Shown here in pieces: positions 45,036-48,621 of a stretch of DNA of 48,621 nt. This stretch comes from Alphaproteobacteria bacterium (GTDB taxonomy: Bacteria > Pseudomonadota > Alphaproteobacteria > Rs-D84), in the NCBI GenBank assembly GCA_017466525.1, contig JAFTTY010000039.1:1-48621 (forward strand), read 5' to 3'. The notes below the pieces were generated by a model. That model did no database searches. It was not told the DNA's origin and saw only the letters and a program-made list of their open reading frames with translations. Each line of letters starts with the position of its first letter. Within the stretch, counting starts at the first letter, position 1. The position numbers and the translations under genes were made by a program.

Positions 45036-45065
45036 TTGACCCAGATTGGCGTGGCGTGGCATAAT
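45036..45065 (+). promoter_or_regulatory. Promoter of cysS leader
   Basis: TTGACC, 18-bp spacer, CATAAT. The leader-peptide ATG lies 6 bases after the -10 box, at the expected RNA start. Confidence 0.55.
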
Positions 45066-45071
45066 CAACGC

Positions 45072-45110
45072 ATGACAATTCGTTTTATAAATTTTTACTG
45101 TTGTCGCTAG
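45072..45110 (+). CDS. Cys-Cys leader peptide upstream of cysS
   Basis: A 12-codon frame encoding MTIRFINFYCCR and a TAG stop, with two adjacent Cys codons (TGT TGT) just before the end. It starts at the predicted transcription start, as rhizobial trpL does, and lies 90 bases upstream of the cysteinyl-tRNA synthetase gene. A hairpin follows 11 bases after the stop. This is the layout of an attenuator that senses charged tRNA-Cys. It is inferred from position and codons only; no homologue was compared. Confidence 0.6.
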   Translation: MTIRFINFYCCR

Positions 45111-45121
45111 TATTTATTTTC

Positions 45122-45142
45122 TGCAAACTAAATTTGTTTGCA
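45122..45142 (+). promoter_or_regulatory. Hairpin of the putative cysS attenuator
   Basis: Perfect 7-bp stem TGCAAAC/GTTTGCA with a 7-base loop, followed by only a short T stretch. It may be a weak terminator or a structure that affects ribosome access. TTGTC within the Cys codons could pair with GACAA next to the cysS ribosome binding site. Confidence 0.45.
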
Positions 45143-45199
45143 TTTCAATCACGCAATTATTAAAATTTCAAAAACATAAACTGACAAAGGACACATATC

Positions 45200-46624
45200 A
45201 TGACGATTAAATTATATAATACATTAACGCGAAAACTAGAAGAATTCAAGCCATTGGAAGCAGGCAAAGTTGGCTTTTATTCATGTGGTCCGACAGTTTA
45301 TCATTATACGCATTTAGGGAATTTGCGTACTTTTTTACATAACGATTTTTTAAAGCGTATGTTCTTGGCAAATGGCTATGACGTTCGTCATGTTATGAAT
45401 ATTACAGACGTCGGTCATTTAACCAATGACGATGATGATAGTGGCGAAGACAAAATGGAAAAGGGCGCTGCACGCGATAATAAGTCTGTATGGGATATTG
45501 CAAAATTTTATAAGGGCGAATTTCTGCGCGATTTTAACGACTTGAACATGATTGCGCCAACTGTTATGCCACATGCCACAGATTACATTGCAGAGCAAAT
45601 TGAATTGGTTCAAAAGTTGGAAAAAATGGGGTATACATATGAGATTCCTGGCGATGGAATATATTATGACACCTCAAAATTTGCTGCATATGGCGCATTG
45701 ACTGGTGGAACTTTATCTGGGAATCGTGCCGGTGCACGTGTTGGTTTTAATGACGCAAAGCGCAATCCAACAGACTTTGCTTTGTGGAAATTTTCACCAA
45801 CAGACGCCAAACGTCAAATGGAATGGGACAGCCCGTGGGGTGTTGGTTTCCCTGGTTGGCATGCAGAATGCAGCGCAATGAGCATGAAATTATTAGGCGA
45901 CCACTTTGACATTCATACCGGCGGCGAAGATTTATCGCGTGTTCATCATGCAAATGAAATCGCGCAGAGCGAACCAATCACAGGTGCACCGTGGGTAAAT
46001 ACGTGGTTGCATTACAGCTTTTTGTTAGACAAATCAGGCGAAAAGATGGCAAAGTCTAAGGGCGAATTCTTAGGAATGGATGCCGTGCGTAATCGTGGGT
46101 ACGATCCGATGGTGTATCGTTATTTTGTCGCCATGGGTCATTATCAGTCACAGTTGGCGTTTTCGTGGGAAACTATGGACGCAACTGCAAAAAGTTATGC
46201 AAATTTGGTGCGTCGTGTATCTGAATTACTGAACTCAGAAAAGGGACAGGTTGACGACACGGTTTATAACAAGTGGCGCAACGAAATGATTGAAGCGATG
46301 TCTGATAATTTAAAAACCGCGTCGGTTTTGGTCTTGTTGCAAGAATTTATTAAATCAAGCGATATAAATGATGCAACCAAGTTGGCATTAGTTCATGTTG
46401 TTGATGAACTGCTGGGTCTGCAATTTATTGACCGCGCAACAAAATTGGTCGCATTGGAAAATGAATCTGCCCCGGCGGAAATTGTCGCGCTTGCAGAAAA
46501 ACGCGCAGCTGCCAAGGCGAACCGTGACTGGGCGACTGCGGACGCGTTGCGCGCCGAAATTGATGCGGCGGGCTGGACAATTTTGGATTCCAAGGACGGA
46601 TACAAAATCGTAAAAAAGGCATAA
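45200..46624 (+). CDS. cysS: Cysteinyl-tRNA synthetase
   Basis: 474 residues. The class I site HLGN (HIGH motif) is near residue 38 after [10 protein letters not shown]. The zinc ligands are Cys in YSCGPTV and the C-H-E set in GWHAECSAM and HHANE, and the signature KMAKSKG (KMSKS) is near 280. It charges tRNA-Cys. The C-terminal helical domain ends in the usual [13 protein letters not shown] motif. AAAGGA precedes the ATG. A 130-base leader with a Cys-rich peptide suggests control by cysteine supply. Confidence 0.95.
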   Translation: MTIKLYNTLTRKLEEFKPLEAGKVGFYSCGPTVYHYTHLGNLRTFLHNDFLKRMFLANGYDVRHVMNITDVGHLTNDDDDSGEDKMEKGAARDNKSVWDIAKFYKGEFLRDFNDLNMIAPTVMPHATDYIAEQIELVQKLEKMGYTYEIPGDGIYYDTSKFAAYGALTGGTLSGNRAGARVGFNDAKRNPTDFALWKFSPTDAKRQMEWDSPWGVGFPGWHAECSAMSMKLLGDHFDIHTGGEDLSRVHHANEIAQSEPITGAPWVNTWLHYSFLLDKSGEKMAKSKGEFLGMDAVRNRGYDPMVYRYFVAMGHYQSQLAFSWETMDATAKSYANLVRRVSELLNSEKGQVDDTVYNKWRNEMIEAMSDNLKTASVLVLLQEFIKSSDINDATKLALVHVVDELLGLQFIDRATKLVALENESAPAEIVALAEKRAAAKANRDWATADALRAEIDAAGWTILDSKDGYKIVKKA

Positions 46625-46657
46625 ATTGCCAAAAAACAATATTTTAGTAAAAAACGG

Positions 46658-46691
46658 TTGAAATTGGGGCAATATTGGTGTATATTGCCCC
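46658..46691 (+). promoter_or_regulatory. trcR promoter inside a 10-bp inverted repeat
   Basis: TTGAAA (46658-46663), 17-bp spacer, TATATT (46681-46686). GGGGCAATAT and ATATTGCCCC (46666-46675, 46682-46691) form a perfect inverted repeat that covers the -10 box. It could be an operator or a cysS terminator without a T run. Confidence 0.5.
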
Positions 46692-46713
46692 CAGTAATTA
46701 AGAGGAAATTTCC

Positions 46714-47265
46714 ATGAACTATCCATATATGCCAAAATCAACAGCCCTGTGGTTAATTGAAAATACTGCCCTGACATTTGAACAAATCGCAGAATTCTGC
46801 GGCTTGCATGAGTTAGAGGTTAAAAACATCGCAGACGCTGAAACATACAAAATTCAACCGTTAAACCCAATTCTGAGTGGCCAGGTCACACGTGAAGATA
46901 TCGAAAAATGCGAAGCAGATTCTGACGCACGCCTGACATTGCGCAAAGAAATCGTTGATGCCCAGCAAAAGCAGAACAAGCGTGGCGTTGGCTATACCCC
47001 AAAATTACATCGCCAGAACCGTTTGGGTGGTATTTTGTGGATTCTGAAAAATTATCCAGAATTGTCAGACGGTCAGGTTGCACGCCTGATGCGCAGTACA
47101 AATCCAACGGTTGCGTCCGTCCGCAATAAAACGCATGCATCTTATTCAATCATTCAAATTCAAAGCCCGATTGTTTTGGGTTTGGTTTCTGAATCTGCCA
47201 TTCATGATGCGGTGGCCAAGGCGCAAAAACAGGCCAGCAAACCGGCAAAAAAGAAGAAAAAATAA
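46714..47265 (+). CDS. trcR: DUF1013/TrcR-like cell-cycle regulator
   Basis: 183 residues starting MNYPYMPKSTALWLIENTAL, then FEQIAEFCGLHELEV and CEADSDARL, the strongly conserved start of alphaproteobacterial DUF1013 proteins (TrcR). A second helix-turn-helix-like part (LSDGQVARLMRSTNPTVASV) and a Lys-rich tail follow. TrcR is a transcriptional regulator of the cell cycle in Caulobacter relatives. GAGGA precedes the ATG. It lies between cysS and rpoD; its presence supports the alphaproteobacterial origin. Confidence 0.9.
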   Translation: MNYPYMPKSTALWLIENTALTFEQIAEFCGLHELEVKNIADAETYKIQPLNPILSGQVTREDIEKCEADSDARLTLRKEIVDAQQKQNKRGVGYTPKLHRQNRLGGILWILKNYPELSDGQVARLMRSTNPTVASVRNKTHASYSIIQIQSPIVLGLVSESAIHDAVAKAQKQASKPAKKKKK

Positions 47266-47322
47266 TATTATTTTCTGAAAAAAACTAAACGCACAACATT
47301 AAAGACTGAAAAAGGCTGATTG

Positions 47323-48621
47323 ATGGTTAAAAAACTGGACGAAGCAACAAAACTATTAATTGATTCTTTGCCGGAAAATCTGCAAAAACTGGCAACCAGT
47401 GCGATAGAGGTTGGATATCTGTCGCGTATGGATTTTACCGCCGCGACCGACGCGGACGAGGTTCCATCCGAAGAACACGATGAAGTTTTGGACTTCTTTC
47501 AGCAAGATTTAGGTCTTGAAATTCTGGAAACAGATAATTACCCCCAAGATTTGGGGCGTTATTATGATACAGATGATGACGAACCACGCGATAAAACGCG
47601 CAATTTGTTAAACGCAGATGCCGAACAGGTTGATGTTAATGACGATGATTATGAACACTATGCAAAACAATTGGAACGCAGTCAAACAGGTTCGCTTGTT
47701 TTGGGTGTTCAGGATTCTGTTCAATCTTATCTAAAACAAATTGGTACTGTTCAGTTGTTAACCGCCGCAGGCGAGGTCGCAATTGCCCAGCGTATAGAGG
47801 CGGCGTCCCGTCTGATGGTATATGGTCTGTGCGAAAGTCCAATGACAATTCAGGCAATGTTGGATTGGTATCAGCAGTTGTTAAACGAAGACATTCGTTT
47901 GCGCTATATCGTAAATCTGGAAGTTATGTATTCCAGTGATTCTGAACAAAAATCCCTGGCCGCATTGTCAGAGGCTTTAAAGTCCAAAGGCGTTGAACAT
48001 GTAGACGAACTGGACGATGATGAATTGGACGATTTGACTGATGCCTCTGTCGAAGATGACGAAGATGAAGACGACGAAGATGATGAAGATGGTATCAAAA
48101 AAGAAGACACGCCACGTGGTACATCTGGCGTTCCAATTCCTGTGATGGAAGAATCTTTGATGCCAATGATTACCGAATTGTTTGCCAAGATAAAGCGCAT
48201 ATTTAACAGCATGCAAAAATTACAGGCAAAACGTTTGGACAATTTGTTGTCGTCAGACACACCAGATGCCGCGTTGGAAAAGAAATACACAAAAATGCGT
48301 CTGGAATTGTTTGAACATGTCAGCAAAATCCGCCTGAATGACGATCGTATCGCAGAAATCTTGGAACAGTTAACCAAGCGTGACCAGTTGTTAATGGGAC
48401 TGGAAGGAAAGTTATTACGTTTGGCAATGGCAAACAAAATCAAGCGCGAAGATTTCCTGGCAGAATACGCCGGCAATGAATTAAATCGCAATTGGGTTAA
48501 AAAGTTGGCGAAACATAAAAATGCAACTTGGTCAAACTTTGCGAAAAAGCACGAAGCAGATATTTTAAAGATTCAAGAAGATATCACTGCAATCGCGGTT
48601 GAAACGGGTCAGCCAACATCA
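47323..48621 (+). CDS. rpoD: RNA polymerase sigma-70 factor RpoD, N-terminal part
   Basis: 433 codons run off the right edge without a stop. AAAGGC precedes the ATG. Region 1.1 (KLDEATKLLIDSLPEN) is diverged. Region 1.2 (QDSVQSYLKQIGTVQLLTAA and EVAIAQRIEA) is clear near residue 130. The non-conserved insert includes a long acidic run (VEDDEDEDDEDDED) as in other alphaproteobacterial RpoD. Regions 2-4 lie outside the window. It is the housekeeping sigma factor, probably transcribed with or just after trcR. Confidence 0.9.
   Translation, partial: MVKKLDEATKLLIDSLPENLQKLATSAIEVGYLSRMDFTAATDADEVPSEEHDEVLDFFQQDLGLEILETDNYPQDLGRYYDTDDDEPRDKTRNLLNADAEQVDVNDDDYEHYAKQLERSQTGSLVLGVQDSVQSYLKQIGTVQLLTAAGEVAIAQRIEAASRLMVYGLCESPMTIQAMLDWYQQLLNEDIRLRYIVNLEVMYSSDSEQKSLAALSEALKSKGVEHVDELDDDELDDLTDASVEDDEDEDDEDDEDGIKKEDTPRGTSGVPIPVMEESLMPMITELFAKIKRIFNSMQKLQAKRLDNLLSSDTPDAALEKKYTKMRLELFEHVSKIRLNDDRIAEILEQLTKRDQLLMGLEGKLLRLAMANKIKREDFLAEYAGNELNRNWVKKLAKHKNATWSNFAKKHEADILKIQEDITAIAVETGQPTS

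Overview
The window looks like chromosomal DNA of an uncultured, host-associated alphaproteobacterium with moderately low GC. Four things support this. The tmRNA gene is circularly permuted (two-piece) and encodes an ANDN-type tag. A DUF1013/TrcR-like regulator lies next to rpoD. There is an alphaproteobacterial-style XRE protein and an acidic insert in the sigma-70 factor. Rubrerythrin, an archaeal-type peroxiredoxin and an L-lactate dehydrogenase fit a fermentative, oxygen-avoiding life; a gut origin is an inference.

Left part (1-11 kb) is accessory and scarred. It opens with two copies of a 104-bp unit ending in a tRNA-Ser-like 3' end. An S66 (MccF/LdcA-like) peptidase gene abuts the last 57 codons of a broken yegD paralogue, and an intact yegD follows. 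Next comes a packed operon of a CYTH protein, a P-loop kinase, a Nudix hydrolase and a Nudix-ASCH fusion. It is met head-on by an operon for an S51 peptidase-ASCH fusion, another Nudix enzyme and a short pyrophosphatase-like protein. Fragments of a Nudix gene, a Y-family polymerase and an ADP-ribosylglycohydrolase, and an SF1 helicase with a nuclease-like C-terminus, complete this region.

Middle part (11-25 kb): lactate dehydrogenase, a small XRE regulator, a lipoprotein, a P-type calcium-pump-like ATPase, a degenerate alpha/beta hydrolase, a YhiN flavoprotein, and a 2,574-residue secreted cysteine-rich protein with InlB-type repeats.

Right part (25-48.6 kb) is mostly housekeeping: a CAU-anticodon tRNA, a Pif1/RecD-like helicase, an operon of a protease-less Lon followed by a small unknown gene, tsaB and rimI, rubrerythrin, obgE, ssrA, a glycosyltransferase, prfB with its programmed frameshift, two tandem APH-like kinases, tRNA-Arg, a Tat-exported amidase, two tRNA-Ser genes, an alkyltransferase-like protein, peroxiredoxin, an IHF/HU protein, a fused accD-accA, cysS preceded by a Cys-Cys leader peptide, trcR and the start of rpoD.

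The most interesting signals are these: (i) short elements between duplicated tRNA 3' ends and terminators; (ii) a likely cysteine attenuator in front of cysS; (iii) many start codons 6-10 bases after a -10 box without a Shine-Dalgarno sequence, which suggests leaderless mRNAs; (iv) a Lon without its protease domain; (v) two different ASCH fusions encoded tail to tail inside a nucleotide-phosphate enzyme cluster.
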